DNA of 64,000 nt from Membranipora membranacea (lineage: Eukaryota; Bryozoa; Gymnolaemata; Cheilostomatida; Membraniporidae): positions 23,810,001 through 23,874,000 of the forward strand of contig OU612073.1 in assembly GCA_914767715.1 (NCBI GenBank), in the 5' to 3' direction. Positions 48,301 through 61,400 of this stretch are shown one piece after another. Under the pieces are notes generated by a model. The model saw only the letters and a program-made list of their open reading frames with translations, had not been told where the DNA came from and searched no databases. Every line of letters begins with the position of its first letter. The first letter of the stretch is position 1. Both the position numbers and the translations under genes were made by a program.

Positions 48301-51027
48301 AAGCTATGTATAAAATAGCGCCTGCTCTCTCCCCATAAGTGCAAAATTCAATTCAATTCAATTCATTGCTCAGGTCCATCATTACTCTGGGGGGTCTTTC
48401 AATTAGAAAGAGTGATCCTTTACTAAAGCAAGTTATCACTATCACATCGCTCAAAATTATCACTCACTTGGTCTTTCAATTAGTAAAAAATCGCTCCCAA
48501 ATCGCTCACTCAGAATGTATATAGTTCCATCAAGTGACTGAGCGATCTGAAAGCGTGACCCCTAGCAGGTATCGCTCACTTAGTGAGTGAGCGATAATAT
48601 TGCGATTTTGAAAGACCCCTCTGGCCTGCATGGCCCAGGCCACTTGGTTCAGGTTGCATATGCTCGGCGCTTTTTGAGAGAGTTGTGTATCCATTAAAAG
48701 TAAGAGAGTGTTTCCAAACATTCAAAGTCATAAATGTCTTCATAATAAAGCACAGCATGCGCGTCTTTTTTGCACAAATTTGTTCAGGTTGCAGTGATGA
48801 TGGAAAAGTAACATATTGATATTTATTTACAGGAATCAACTATGCAGTCATAATAATGGGAATGATCGGCAAACTACTTATAGAAATTAATTTCGAGGCA
48901 ATTTATGTGATAACTGCAGAACTGTATCCTACTAATGTAAGTTTTTCTAATATGTGTGTATGTCAGCCCTTAAACCCTCATGACAGCAAGTGTCTCTTAT
49001 AAATCCTATCGGTGCTCCTCCCTCGGTGCTCCTCCTACAGACTCCAACTCAACACATGGTCAGTTAGTCCTCCAAGGCTGGAGCGTCATACACTCAGACC
49101 TAAAAATATTTACGAGCCACGATCTAGATGCAAAAGCTGACCCATTATAGAAGGATTGTTATTGCCCCCATTTCCATAATATGTTTCAAGTTTATATAGA
49201 CCGCTGGTTTTACCACATCCCAATATATTATCAAAAAGTATATTATAATATATTGTAACATTGATTACAGGCAAGAGTTACAGCCTTAGGACTTGGCTCT
49301 GGTCTAGCTCGACTCGGGGGAGCGCTGTCACCCTATCTTGTCTTAGCTGTAAGTAAAATCTCAGGCTAAATCATACACAGGTCACATCATGCGTATAATG
49401 ATTTTTGCCTTTCTTCGTTGCCCTTTCGCGTAATACTTCGTTGACACCAAATGGAAGCTACCATAGACTTAACAATATTATTTATATTATAATTATAATA
49501 TATTATATTAATTAGGTTTATGGTAGTCTCTGGTTGGTTTGGTCAGATTAATCCTAAATGGTGGGTGTATTGTTTTGTTAGTAGAGTATAGGTAGGCTGT
49601 CTTTCAAATCCGGCGTAGAATGTCACACATTTTGCTGGAAAATGATTTAATAATGGATTTAACCAAGGAGTATAACGCCTTGATTTAACCTCTATTTGGA
49701 GTTGTCTCACAGATTGTAAGTATTTGGAAGAGAGTAAATGAGGTGAGTGTTGCAGAAGCGTTGTTCACAAATGTGACATTATTGAACACATACCTCATAT
49801 CCAAGATATACAGATAACATGATTAAATAGTTCAATGTCAGCAATTAACTAATTCATTGACGTCACACATCTCAACATAATTGGTTTCAACTTCCACACA
49901 TGATGGTTTTTTTTCAATCAATTCGTGGGATTCATAAATTTTTATCTTGATTCAATGCCATCTGCGATGATGAGGTCATTATGCATGTGAAGCGACCCAA
50001 CTACTTAATTTGAGAATGTGGGGGTAGTATGTGGTAGACCAAGGATTAATCCCTTGGATAGACATACCACACCATCTATAACTCGGTCAAACCCCCCCCC
50101 CCCCCCGGCACAATTGATCAGTCTGTCTCCTGGGAAACCAACTTATCGTTGCAATGGTTATCTTAGGGCCAGTTTTTCATGTCATGCAACCTCATGAGGG
50201 GATGTAGCTCAGTGGTAGAGCGCACGCTTTGCATGTGTGAGGCCCCGGGTTCAATCCCCGGCATCTCCACAATTTTTATGCATCTTAGTAATAAATGTCT
50301 TACCTCTAGGCATAAAGCCAACTCCTGACAATGCAAACGTTTTGTACAGTATAACATATCAAACTATAAAACATACTAAGACGTTTCATTCATTCTTATT
50401 ACAGCACGATGTGTGGCCGAACCTTCCATATGTTCTGTTTGGAGTAATATCACTCATTGCTGGGTTGGCAGGATTGAAGCTGCCAGAGACTAAAGGCAAA
50501 ACACTTCCAGACTCGATCGATCGTAAGCTCTGTTATATCTTTTCAAACCTACTTTGTTTTAACTTGGTGGATAAGCAGAAAACAAAGGCTCTCAGTTGAA
50601 AAATACAAGCAGTAGGGCCGGGCAGCGTAGGTGAGGCTACACTGTGCTTGGTTTTGAGAAGTAGTATTACATGTACCAGCCAAATTATTTCCAACTCTGT
50701 GGGTGTAATTCACACCTTTCAAATTTCTAGGGTCGGGGTCCTAATAGGGTAACCATTCTGTAGCCTTCAAGCTCATTCAGTGATCAATGATAGCGATCGA
50801 CAATCATCTTGAATCCCGACTACTTCAGGTCAGGTCTGAGAGTGTTAAGTCCTTTTATAACCGATAGATATACTCAACAATATGCTCGATTGATTTTTAC
50901 AGAGGTGGAGACGGAGAATCCGCTGAGCTCCATCTGCTGCTGCTATGGCAGCGGAGACGAGTCAGCAGACCAGGAGGATAACGATAGGCTTAGAGACGAG
51001 AAGGACGTCGAGAATCACTCTGAGTGA
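39372..51027 (+). CDS. SLC22-type organic ion/carnitine transporter (major facilitator superfamily), 14 exons
   Basis: Predicted plasma-membrane transporter of organic ions or zwitterions. Exons: 39372-39412, 40862-41076, 41706-41861, 42181-42305, 45576-45682, 46254-46408, 46690-46852, 47348-47480, 47693-47816, 48050-48217, 48833-48936, 49271-49348, 50405-50522 and 50903-51027. All are phase-consistent: 603 residues and a TGA. Seen: an acidic N-terminal extension of about 80 residues, TM1 (QIIIFILLVCVTF), and a large glycosylatable extracellular loop with [15 protein letters not shown] and SEWNL, the SLC22 hallmark. The MFS loop is DLSDRFGR after TM2; [22 protein letters not shown] and TAELYPTN follow, then [13 protein letters not shown] after TM12. 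The tail is Cys- and acid-rich. Length suits the family (about 550) plus the extension. The first exon is less certain: without it translation would start at 40881, in the same frame. Introns hold a LINE fragment, a minisatellite, a MITE and a tRNA gene. The substrate cannot be read from sequence. Confidence 0.94.
39740..40588 (-). mobile_element. 5'-truncated CR1/L2-like LINE in transporter intron 1
   Basis: The minus-strand frame 40588-39872 encodes the second half of a non-LTR reverse transcriptase: catalytic YADDTVI near its start, [27 protein letters not shown] and [12 protein letters not shown]. These match the CR1/L2 group. The 3' end has an A-rich region and CATA repeats near 39740. 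Endonuclease and fingers are missing, so it is inactive. It is antisense to the transporter. Confidence 0.85.
41130..41240 (-). repeat. SINE body fragment
   Basis: Minus strand has GGCCATTCACCCTAGCTGACC and a diverged downstream block, matching the body of the SINE at 11035-11381. It lies in a transporter intron. Confidence 0.5.
43325..43348. repeat. Perfect hairpin
   Basis: Two 11-base arms (CAGGAGGTTAA and TTAACCTCCTG) around a 2-base loop, inside a transporter intron. It may be part of a decayed inverted-repeat element. Confidence 0.8.
44596..44805. repeat. 15-base minisatellite (CCACTGGCCAAAAGG)n
   Basis: About 13-14 tandem units alternating between CCACTGGCCAAAAGG, CCACTGGTCATAAGG and CCACTGGCCATAAAG. 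Both strands give long repeat-encoded open frames ([17 protein letters not shown]), which I treat as artefacts. It lies in the 3.3-kb transporter intron. Confidence 0.93.
48391..48619. mobile_element. 229-bp MITE with 5-bp target duplication
   Basis: Terminal inverted repeats GGGGTCTTTCAA are perfect over 12 bases. Flanking TCTGG occurs on both sides (48386-48390, 48620-48624). The interior has repeated ATCGCTCAC/GTGAGCGAT motifs. No coding sequence. It lies in a transporter intron. Confidence 0.72.
50198..50269 (+). tRNA. tRNA-Ala (anticodon TGC)
   Basis: A 72-base full cloverleaf: acceptor GGGGATG/CATCTCC with the G3-U70 pair that marks alanine tRNAs, D stem GCTC/GAGC, anticodon stem CACGC/GTGTG with loop TTTGCAT, T stem CCGGG/CCCGG with loop TTCAATC, discriminator A. 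A and B boxes are intact and TTTTT follows at 50272-50276 as a Pol III terminator. No intron. It lies in the same orientation inside the transporter intron 49349-50404. Confidence 0.97.
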
Positions 51028-54000
51028 AACTTCTCAAGGGATTTTAGGAAATTATCCCCTAGTGGTTGAAAATCAAAATAATTTTGAATCATAATATCAA
51101 CAATTGCAAGCTTTTTTTTATTAATAATGTCAACTTTTCTTGGCTATAATGACACTCAAGTAGATCCCCCACAAAAAAAGAAGAAGACAGCAATGCAGCT
51201 GACAACCTGTTATACACTGTCTCTTGCCATAAATAGTATAAGCCAGATGAGATAATTACTAAGACGAGGATCAATATCATATCACCAGTCTTTCTGTGTA
51301 TTAGACATTTACTTACGTGAGCTGATCGACTCGATAACAGTTACTGTTTCCAGGGGAGTTGCTGCTCAGCATCTTTATGTTATAATATTTTGGCTTTGTA
51401 ATAACACCTGTTTAAATTCCAGCTAAGAGATTATTCTACTGCTTTTGGTTTCATCCCTTTTTTTTCTATCGAGTTGCCTCCTAGCCTTTAAACTGAATTG
51501 AATTCTACCTGTAAAATGAACTCTGGTTCTCAGGAGGAAAATGCTGGGGATTGCAAATGAGCAATCAGAACCTTATACATCAAAATCTAATTGCACTAAT
51601 ACAACCTCCGTACATCAAAAGACTGTGCTGTGATTAATAAGAATGTGTAATTTAAAAGAACACTAATTTACAAAAGTCTATACTGCAGGTATATCTGCAG
51701 ATGAGGGGACTATATGTTGTTCTGTTTTCCGTTTCTTACCTCATGGTTTCTTATAATTTGTCATTGTAATGTACATTGAAACTTCTTATTACAAACCTTC
51801 GTCTGCTGCTCCTGTTTCTTCAAAGCTCTGCCGCTGGTGGTTTTTTGATACAATGAAAGGTACTTGGTTTCCAGGATACTGTCACTATCCATCTTGTCAA
51901 ATTAAATTCTGCGTAAAAACTTACAACATTGGCTAAATTTCACTTGTGATTTATGTGGTTCTTGTGGGGTTAAGATATAAGAGGCTAATAAGAGCCTTCC
52001 AGGCTTGGTAGTAACACATTCAATGGAGGTGATCGCCTGGATGGTTTGCACAGTGGCTCAGTATGTAAGCAGGAAAGGGTGGGATACCCCTCCCACCTCT
52101 CCTGATGTAAGAAACTTTATTCACAGGCTTTCTGACTAATTTAGCAAGAGTTGCTCACCCAACGTCAAAGGGAGCACAACTACTACTTTGATAGAGAGAA
52201 TCAAGTATAAGCTGTTTCAGCAGGGAATTTGGGAGTTTATATCCCAAACTACCTGGCTGTCTCAACCAATGAATTATCTTTGGTAATCTCACCACAATAG
52301 TCCCAAGATGATAAAATGAAGTAAGCGTAGTAAAACTTAGCTAAGTAAAACTGATCGGGACGGATTCCCGACCCTCCGCAATTGTGGTGTATTACCATAA
52401 GGGACATAACATATAAATATACTGTATACATGCTAAAAAGTATGTATTAATTTGTGTTTTGAATTGTTAATATGGCAGAGGACTAGTATTATTGAATAGG
52501 GTTGGTGACTGTTTATTAAAGAGCCATTTAGAATTAGACACTCTATAACTGGAGGTCTTAAAAGGTCTCTCAATAACTTTGCATGACCAAATATCAACAC
52601 GGAATTAATTAATTTAATCAAATATATACTTGACTGGAGACACCCAACAAAGTAAACAATTTTACCAGGGGCTTATGATAAGAAGGCTATAGCAGCCTGT
52701 TAAAAAGGAATTAACACAAAGAGATTTGATTTAGCTGTCGAAGATGGTAAGATGTTTCTGCAGATCAATGTATAAATATAATTTTTAGGCTCAAAATCCT
52801 CGCTACATGTTGAACTTTGGTTCGATGCAAAACAATTTGAGAGACTTCCATCAATAAGAGGGAGTTCATCGCTTTCATGAACCTCAGAATGGTATGTTAT
52901 ACTACATACAGACTGAATTTGTGTGTTTTACCCACAAACTATGAGATATCCAGGTAAGATGAAGAGGTAGACATAAATTGACCGCTCTGTGATGTATAAT
53001 GCATCTGCAGATTTTTTTATAAATATGAGAAAAGAAACAAACCAAAGACAGCCAATATTATATCGGGTTGAAACCAAAGTTTCTCCTGTTGTTAGATGAA
53101 AGTGGATCCAAAGGAAACTTAATCATGATCAAATCACAGGCATTTATCAGGTGGAATTCTCGATTAACTCATGCCCGAGTTGCGCTTTGGATAAGCTAAT
53201 CAGATGATGTCTGATCATCGCCTTGTTGTAAAAGAAAATTATATGTTCTTTGAACCGCTGACTTTTGATCGGTCAGCCACCAGTCAGTTCATTAGCCAGA
53301 TCAGTTCTAGGTGACATATGTCACGGGTGGAAGATGTGAGAACTGTGTCAGATGTGGCGGCCCGGTGCATGTGAAAGAGTTTGAAATCCCTTTTATTGGA
53401 ATAAATCAGCGTTCGGTTTTAAAAAGAGGCCAGCCACCCTAAGAAGCAGATAGAATAGCATAAGGATATAAAAATAGCCACTGGCAGGTATTAAGATTCA
53501 GATACAATGGATTTGCTTCAGATAACATCCACCTCCCGTAGCCACCATGCATTAATGTACAGTTAGAAGCTAGAATTTTCAACTCTCAGGACAAACCAGC
53601 TGGCCGTTGACTGCAGTGGTCAACCTCAAAGCATAGTATAGCTGTTCTGTAATTCTCATTTTGCAAATCCACAATAGCCGACCTTTTACCACCACCACCC
53701 ATATAAATAATGTTATTGTGATGAAGTGGTTTTTAACAAAAATTGAAAGCAGTGAAGTGTTGCATAATCAGATCAGACCAGAGATTTGACAATGATGTAT
53801 TGTGGTGAGTGAAGGTTATGTGACCTCCTCTTATTGATCTAACACTCTATCTGATTTATGATAAATTGGTTTTTTAATTAATTCTGCAGATGGCCCATTA
53901 AAACCCTTTATGTTAATGTGGAGCTGCCGGTATAAGCCCAGAGTGACTCGCCATATACTAACAGTATCAGCTCATACCGGCTGTTCAATATCTGTTGATA

Positions 54001-54779
54001 AAAAAACGAAAGTTGTTTAGGGTCACTGTTTGAGAATGCACAAATATTTGGTTATGTACAATGTCAGGATGCCAGGTGAGGTTTTCCTACTTTATGTCAC
54101 GACAAAAAAATGTGCTCATTTTTATATCAATGCATTGGGACAAGCACTAAACTGCCATAATTTTCTCTATAGCTGTTATTGTGTCATGTGGTGTAGTGGT
54201 GTGGATGAAGGTATACAAGCGAAGATTATTATTTATACAAGTAGACATGCAGACCCTGAACATTTCATGTCTTTGATGAGAACAAAAAGAAGGTTAGAAG
54301 CTCTAAATGGTTATAAAAATAAATGATTCATTTTCAATCAGCTTGCAGTTGCAATAAACCTCATTAGATTAGTCATTATTACCAGATCAACTGGCGAAAT
54401 GTAAAATATCCCACATCACTTCCCATAAGATACGACAGAAGGCGTTTCCAGGAGTTAATCTGAGAAACTTCCGTTCTGTAGGCTGTTACAAGGTCACAAG
54501 ACAGGAAATTTGTCCTCACATAAAGGAAATTGTGGAGTAAAATAAGATTTAAAAGTAATAAAATAATCAGATAATTGTCATTTTAAAAGCTACTTTACAG
54601 CTGTTAACAGTTGCTGTATGTTACCATACTGCCGCTCTACCTGTACGCTCTGGTACAAGGTTGAACCTACACGTAAAAATTGTACCTCAATGTAAGGTGA
54701 AAAAAGGTGAGCCGTTACAAAACATTTCTTTTCTTTTTAATTTCATTTCAGACCGAATAGTGACTTAGAAGCTAATTAA

Positions 54780-55147
54780 AGGGCAACCAAGGTTTCGCAG
54801 CAATGCATTAGTGGGTAGTAAATAATGTGCTAGGCAGCATCAGCTTTGTGCATGACGCGCGGTGCAAAACTCAAAGCAGTTGCTGACTCTAAGCTGGGTA
54901 ACACTTCAGTTTAGGGGAGGTTCCAAGACAAGACAAAATAATGATAGAGCACAGGCTAAAAAATAACAGGAACAGGAAACTGCTCTGTGGTATTCTATTT
55001 GAGCTGAGTTTGAGTACCTGATGTATGAATTGTTTCACAAGAATTCTGGCTGAATAATCATCCGAATTAGATTTTTTCTGTTTTACTATGTAGAAAGTGC
55101 AATCTGCTATCAATCGATGAGAACTTGTTTGAAACCTTGGTTGCCCT
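54780..55147. mobile_element. 368-bp MITE with TTAA target duplication (piggyBac-like)
   Basis: Perfect 17-base inverted ends (AGGGCAACCAAGGTTTC) flanked by TTAA at 54776-54779 and 55148-55151. TTAA duplication is characteristic of piggyBac-type transposition; the terminal bases differ from the usual CCC start, so the family is tentative. No transposase is encoded. Confidence 0.85.
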
Positions 55148-56998
55148 TTAACTTTTTGTTACAAAATACACTGTGACGTTCGGGTATATGTGAGGCGGTC
55201 ATGTGCCCTCCCATCGTCACAAAACTTCTCTAGCATGCAATACATCTATAAAATCGTGCAAATCTCCATACCACCTAGGCACGACCAATTATCACATCAG
55301 GGTTAAACTGTGCAAGATCAATCTACAAATCACATGGTGCCTGAATTCAAATAACAACTTACGCCAGCTGTATTATAGAAATATTTACAAATAGTTCACA
55401 AGTTTTCTTCCTTCTGGTCAGCAAAAACACCTGGTACGACAATCCTTGATTTGTGTAACCAACACGGCGCACTGGATCACTGATCTCATTACAAGATACC
55501 CTGACAAAGTGCATCACAACTCTCAGGGCATGGTGTGCCACGTTTTAATCTCTGCACCTGTAAATATGCTGTCTATCTGCTAGGCTAATCCTCTATTATT
55601 ATACCTGCGCTTGCAAAATTACACCAAATATCACGCTAGAAGATTGCTACTGGTACCTGGCTGATTTAAATAAGACCAAAACTCCACATGTAACAATCTG
55701 GTTTTAAACTGCCACTTTCAATAGGACACCTAACCCTTCCCGGGTACCGTGCCGTGTGAAAAAGCATTATGTGTAGGTGAATCTTGTCGGCGCCAGTATG
55801 AGAATCTCACAGAGTAAGGACATATATCCTGACCATACTGATGATCTATTATACTCACGCTGCTCAGAGTGCTATGTCCAAATTTAGTATTTAGTATTTA
55901 CATCCAGGCCATTTTTGGCTGCAGTGTCAACCTTGTATGAGTACCGCTTATCAAACCAGACAGTCAGGTCGATTGAGATATCTGCAAAGCCAGTGGCTTG
56001 TACAGATTAAGTTTTGGTATTTTAGTAAGATTGAAGCTTGTGACTTGAGTGGGTTGATAAAATATTTTTGCAGAGGAGAACACAAAGTAGACTTCTGAAT
56101 GTGTATAAAACCCCTGAATTTTAATAGGAAAGCCTGTGGTAATATTTAGATGTAGCCCCTTCTGCCCCACTGAGGCAATATTCTAGTTAATAAGCTAATA
56201 GTCACAGGGCTTTGTATGGTTTCTTAGGCCATAAATTACTGCGATAACGATTTCTTATCATTTTGACAAGGCCCTTTGTTCGCGAACCAATCGCGGCATT
56301 GATTCCTGCTTTGGCGCACTGAATAGAGTTTACATGATAAGGGATTGGATGTTTGAATCATAGTACAACAAAGATAATACACAGTAAAGCCTGGAAGGCG
56401 GCAAATTATTATCATAGTCAAGTTGGGGTTGATGTTGAGACCATGTGTATAAGTATCTCAGCTGCAGCTAACATTGGATAATTTGCTCTACCGGAGAAGG
56501 TGTTCAGGGACCAATCGGTAAGTGGTGACATCTTTATAAACCGCTAGTCCCAAAGGTCAGAAAGCGTAGGCGAGCGCTATAATCTTCAGCACGTTCCAGA
56601 ATCCTTATATTTGTGGGCCCTCATATAGACCGTATGTATCACTGCTTGTTCTTTTGGTCATACTTACGAGTGATCACTGATTACCTTGGTTTTATTTCAG
56701 GCTCGCTATGGTCATTTATCTATAGATTGATTGTTTAGGGTACCTAATTCTATCATCCTAGATGTTTTATTTGACCTTAGGTAATCCTGCATCAGTGCTA
56801 GCGCACTCTTAGCATCAGCTATAGTCAGTAGTGTTGTGTAAGTGTAAATATAGGGTAAGGTACAGTGTCATCACATACACAGTCCAAAGAGTTGATTAGA
56901 GTAAAGATAAAAGGATAGCACTCCCCGTCATATCTGTTTCCCACATCGTCAAAACAAATCTTTCCGAGTGAAATATGCCTCGTTTCCTTCATAAATGC

Positions 56999-57200
56999 TG
57001 TCAAAATTTGAAAGTTTTATTGCAAATACTCATGCGCTTCCTCAGCCAAGGTATGCGTGCGTGTGTAGCTCACTGAAATATTCCGTTACATTGCTTGGAA
57101 TCATTCCCAAATACCGCAAATTCTGTCGACATTTGAAAGTTTAATCGCACATAGTCATGCGTTTCCTCTACGGAGGCACGAGTGCGTGTGTAGCATTTTG
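56999..57200. repeat. Diverged tandem pair, about 123-base period
   Basis: Two copies starting CTGTCAAAATTTGAAAG and CTGTCGACATTTGAAAG, each running through CATGCG(C/T)TTCCTC to GTGCGTGTGTAGC-type ends. The pieces share about 75 bases with scattered changes. No coding frame was seen. Confidence 0.7.
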
Positions 57201-60200
57201 AAGTCTGCCCTCACATCATAAAGAAACATTCCAAAATACCATTTTCAAGCCTCACAGTTTGGCAGGTACACTGGCAGGTGCTTGGCAAAACTTAACACAT
57301 CTTTGGGCTGTTAAACTGAGCTTTACCTGTCGCTGTACATGTCGTTTGTTATTGAGGCCTGTCAGAGATTGGTATTTATTTGTTTGAGAGATTAAGCCTG
57401 TCCATGCCAAAGCTGTCAATATAGTAATCAATGTGCTTCCCACAAAAGATAAAGCCTTTAGTGTGACATCACAATTAAGCTATTTATATATCTAAGAAAT
57501 CCCTAGTGGGAGTCAGTCATTGCTGGGTAATTGATCTAGGACATAAAAATACACTGGTAGCTTGTACTCCTTGCTTGTACTATCACTTTTAATATTGCAG
57601 CAGGTTATCTAGTTGTGTAGAAGGAAGAATAAAGGAGTAACTTAAATAGCATCATTATTCGCTGTCTGTAGAGGAATAGAGGAGCTGCTTGACTTGACAT
57701 TCAGGTTGGTAACTATAATGCAGATGTAATGCCCCTTGGAAAATTCATTTAACATTTTAGAAAATTCAAAAAGATCTTTCAATTACGATATTCTCATTTT
57801 TGAAGATCATCAACATGAATGTTGAGGGACATACCAGTTCCGCGTGTGTCCAGGGGGGTTCATCGTAGGGTGTCTGAAGGGCAATGGCGCGCGGTTTGAT
57901 ACACGGTACACCCGTATAAAAACAGAATGCATTCTTGTTAAGCAAGACTTTGCTCGTAAGTTGAGGGCCTTGTGGCGAATTATTCGATACTGGTGATTCA
58001 TAATCTTTGTCAGCCTGTATAGATATACAAGACTGTATAGATATATAAGACTGTGTTTTATCTTTAGGCCCAGTCATATATCAATAATTCACAGAGCATT
58101 ATCGATACTGGTCAATAATTTACATCTGCGCTCCTCCATTTAGTATTGGAACTGCTCTAAACTAAGCATGAAGAGAGTGATTTACATACTCTACCCTCGC
58201 TGCTACCGCTGCCTAATTCTATGGATTGTATAGAACTACAGGCCCAATACATAAATCAGCTGCAGCTAAGCCACAATCATATGGGAGCCTTTGTTTTCAG
58301 AAGCAAACTAATGAACTCAATAAATTGAGCTTAGTTATGGCCTGTGAAAACAAAGAACACTTTGTGTTTACTTGAAGGGCTGGTTTCCGTATGCAGGATT
58401 TGGGTCGCTAGGTGTTCCAAACTGGGTATGAAATCATTCTTTTCAATTTATTTTAATGCAATTCATGTTCTTAGAAACTCTACCCCACCTCTTCTTTCCG
58501 ATAAAGACAGGAATTAACACAAATGTATCAAAGTGGATATGTAATCAACGTAATCAGGAAAACGGGCAGGATATCAATCATAGTACTACCATCTCCAGTT
58601 GTGAAGATATTGGTTATTGTCGTCAGTACTTGTGTACCGAGTACCGAGAGCTGTTTGATTGTGGCTGTGCGGGATGAGAGTTGTTTGATTACGAGGGTAA
58701 GGGGTTTCCTTCTTATCAGTTTAGCAAACAAACTCATGTAGGATGATAAGTTTACTTTCCGATGAGCTGTGGGCAGTTAATACGTCAATCCACGTTAGAA
58801 TTAGCCGATATCTCACCGCTTAATGCCTGCATGCTCATATGAGTACCATTCATTTAACTCTGACCATGCATGCCCAATAGATATTTTTAAAATCATATCA
58901 CTCATCGTAGGTTGCAAATATGCATTCTTGAAATTGTTCAGGCTTCGGCACAATAACTACTACAGTAATGAGGCTGAGGGTTCATCCCACTCAGACAGTC
59001 AGGCTGGTGGCAGGCTGCTTATATCACATCGTCAGTGATAGTCAGTGCACATGTGCAGAGCAGCAGACCTGTAATTATCTGTGTGTGACACCGCAGTGGT
59101 CATACACACATACAAGTCATACACGCAGTCTGAATTCCATCGCTGTGAGATGTCACAAATGAGTCACCACGCAGGACTTGAGATTTGGCGGATTGCCCAA
59201 TGGTGGTCAGCGGGTAGAATAGAACAATGTGTCAGGGACATTGTAACTAAAGAGTATCCTTGGTGTCCGAACCTGTAAGGTGTCTCTGTCCATCAAGTGT
59301 CAGCATAAATTAGGCATCAATCCCCACTGGCCCTTGTTACCATAATCAGCCTACAAGCTACGAAAGTCTGACCCTGTAGGCCTTCATACTTTTATACCAC
59401 AACCCATAGGTATTGATAACTTTGCGGTTAGCCGCTGACAGCCGCTGAGCTTGAATTTCACCGGGACCACCACATTAAAACAAAACCACAGCTGTGATTG
59501 ACCCTTGGTAGGACTTCTGTTTTAGTTACATACACTCACATGCTCAGTGATACACTGTTTCATTACATCAGTATACTCCATTCACGTTCACACGCTTTAA
59601 TTCTGTCAACCCCAAACCTTACAAAGGCACTTAGAGATCTGGAAGGTCCCACCTCAAAAGAGAACTATTTACTTGTATCAATTACCTTTTGTTTCCTTTC
59701 ATCTATAAGTTTTAAGCCCAGTTGATGTGCAACAAAAGATGCTATCAAATAGAGTGCAGAATTTTTCTGCTAGTCACAGGAAAAGTCCTCTGCATGTCAT
59801 GAAAGTGATTGACACTGGATATCTCCTGTAGAGGCACTGATGATCAATAGCTCAAAATAGGAAAGATATCCTGACAAAAAGAGGATGTGCTCAAGTCAGA
59901 TATCAATAGCAAGAGTGCTTGATATGATCTCGTGATGACACGACGTGCTAACCAAAGTCATTCTCTCCCGCTCTTCTTGCTCTTCTCTTTGTTACGACGG
60001 ACACATTGGTGCCTTCTTGCACATGGGAAGCCCTAGTAAGGTGGGGTCATTAATGACACGCAGGCAACCACAAGATATGTCCAGCTAGCCATATTAATTA
60101 GTATTTTACATGTTCTATGGAAGGTTATTTCTGGAAACCAGCAATAAATTTTTCTTTGGGCTATCACATGCAGTTTGGTTAAGAGGTGTGTGGGAAAGCG

Positions 60201-61189
60201 GTGACAGAGAGCTCATTAAAGCAATTAATTTCATAAGTTAATGTTTCTTGTGACTGTGGATGGACTGGGTCTTCAGGGCTCTGGATCAAGCGTAGGATGA
60301 ATGTGGGTTGGGAGATAAACACTGTGCTCCGTTATCTTCAAAGTAATGTATTGTGTGTAATGTGCTTAATGGATCACTTCCGACAGATATCCATCATTGT
60401 TGATATTGATGTACTTGAATATTCACCTGTGTAATGTTGGTGTCTGGTGATTAACTACTGCACCACTCGAGGTCCCTGGGCAGATAGTCACGTCGCTGCA
60501 GCTGCACACATTTATTCATTCATAAATCTGATGAGAAGAAAAACTTGGCTAATCCCCTGAGGGATGGCTAGTGATAAGTAACACCCACTGTGAAACATTC
60601 CATCACTTCATTTTCACCCACTCAGCACTTTGCTGAGTGTGAATTCCTCATATGAAGAGATAATGTGGCAGTGCGAACTTACACACACTAACAACACCAA
60701 GAGCGTTTGGGAGAACTGTTTGAAAAAGAAAGTTATGCTGAACCCAGTCCAGTAATGAGAATTGAAACGGAAATACTTATTATATGGTCCAAAGGGCATT
60801 AGTAGTCTAGAGCAGTGAACTTTGAGGCGCTGGTTTGAGTTGGTTTGAGATGGTTTGAGCTAACTGTGTAGTCCAATCCTGCCTGAGTAGGACAAGTTAC
60901 CGCCTACCATGTCACACCCTTTCTAGTTTGATGAGGAATGTAAACAAAATATCTATCTATATATACGGGTAGTTAACCTTAGCCATAAATAAACATTGCA
61001 TGTTTCTGGTATACTGACACCACTCATCTGTATTAAGACCTTGACTTCATAGTTACGATATAAATAGAGTATACTGTACCCACACAAGACCCGCACATAC
61101 CTGAACGCATCCGCACGGCACCCCTAAGCGTGGTATATTATAGACGATTTGGGGCTATGATATAGTAAGCGTTGCTTTGGTGCCTGCCT

Positions 61190-61400
61190 TATATCTACCA
61201 GGTGATGGAAATGTCTCAATCACCAGGAAGTGAACCCCGGCCACGCCCCTCATATTCAGGAAGTGAACCCCGGCCACGCCGCTCATATTCATTGACGCTA
61301 ACCGCTTAGCCAGGCCAGCCCGATGTAGCTCGGACAGCTCAGTGGGAACTGCTCCTTCGGGCTCAGTGCGAACCGGTAGGTAGTTCCATGGTTTGAAGAG
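61190..61400 (-). repeat. tRNA-like SINE with 33-base internal duplication
   Basis: Minus strand carries TGGCTAAGCGGTTAGC (A-box like) and GGGGTTCACTTCC (B-box like). The segment GGCGTGGCCGGGGTTCACTT with its flank is present twice in tandem, so two B boxes occur. Confidence 0.6.

Noticed and set aside
54030-54326. 98-codon frame followed by AATAAA
   Set aside because: Internal splice-like sites give short frames in conflict with one another, and no homology was recognised.
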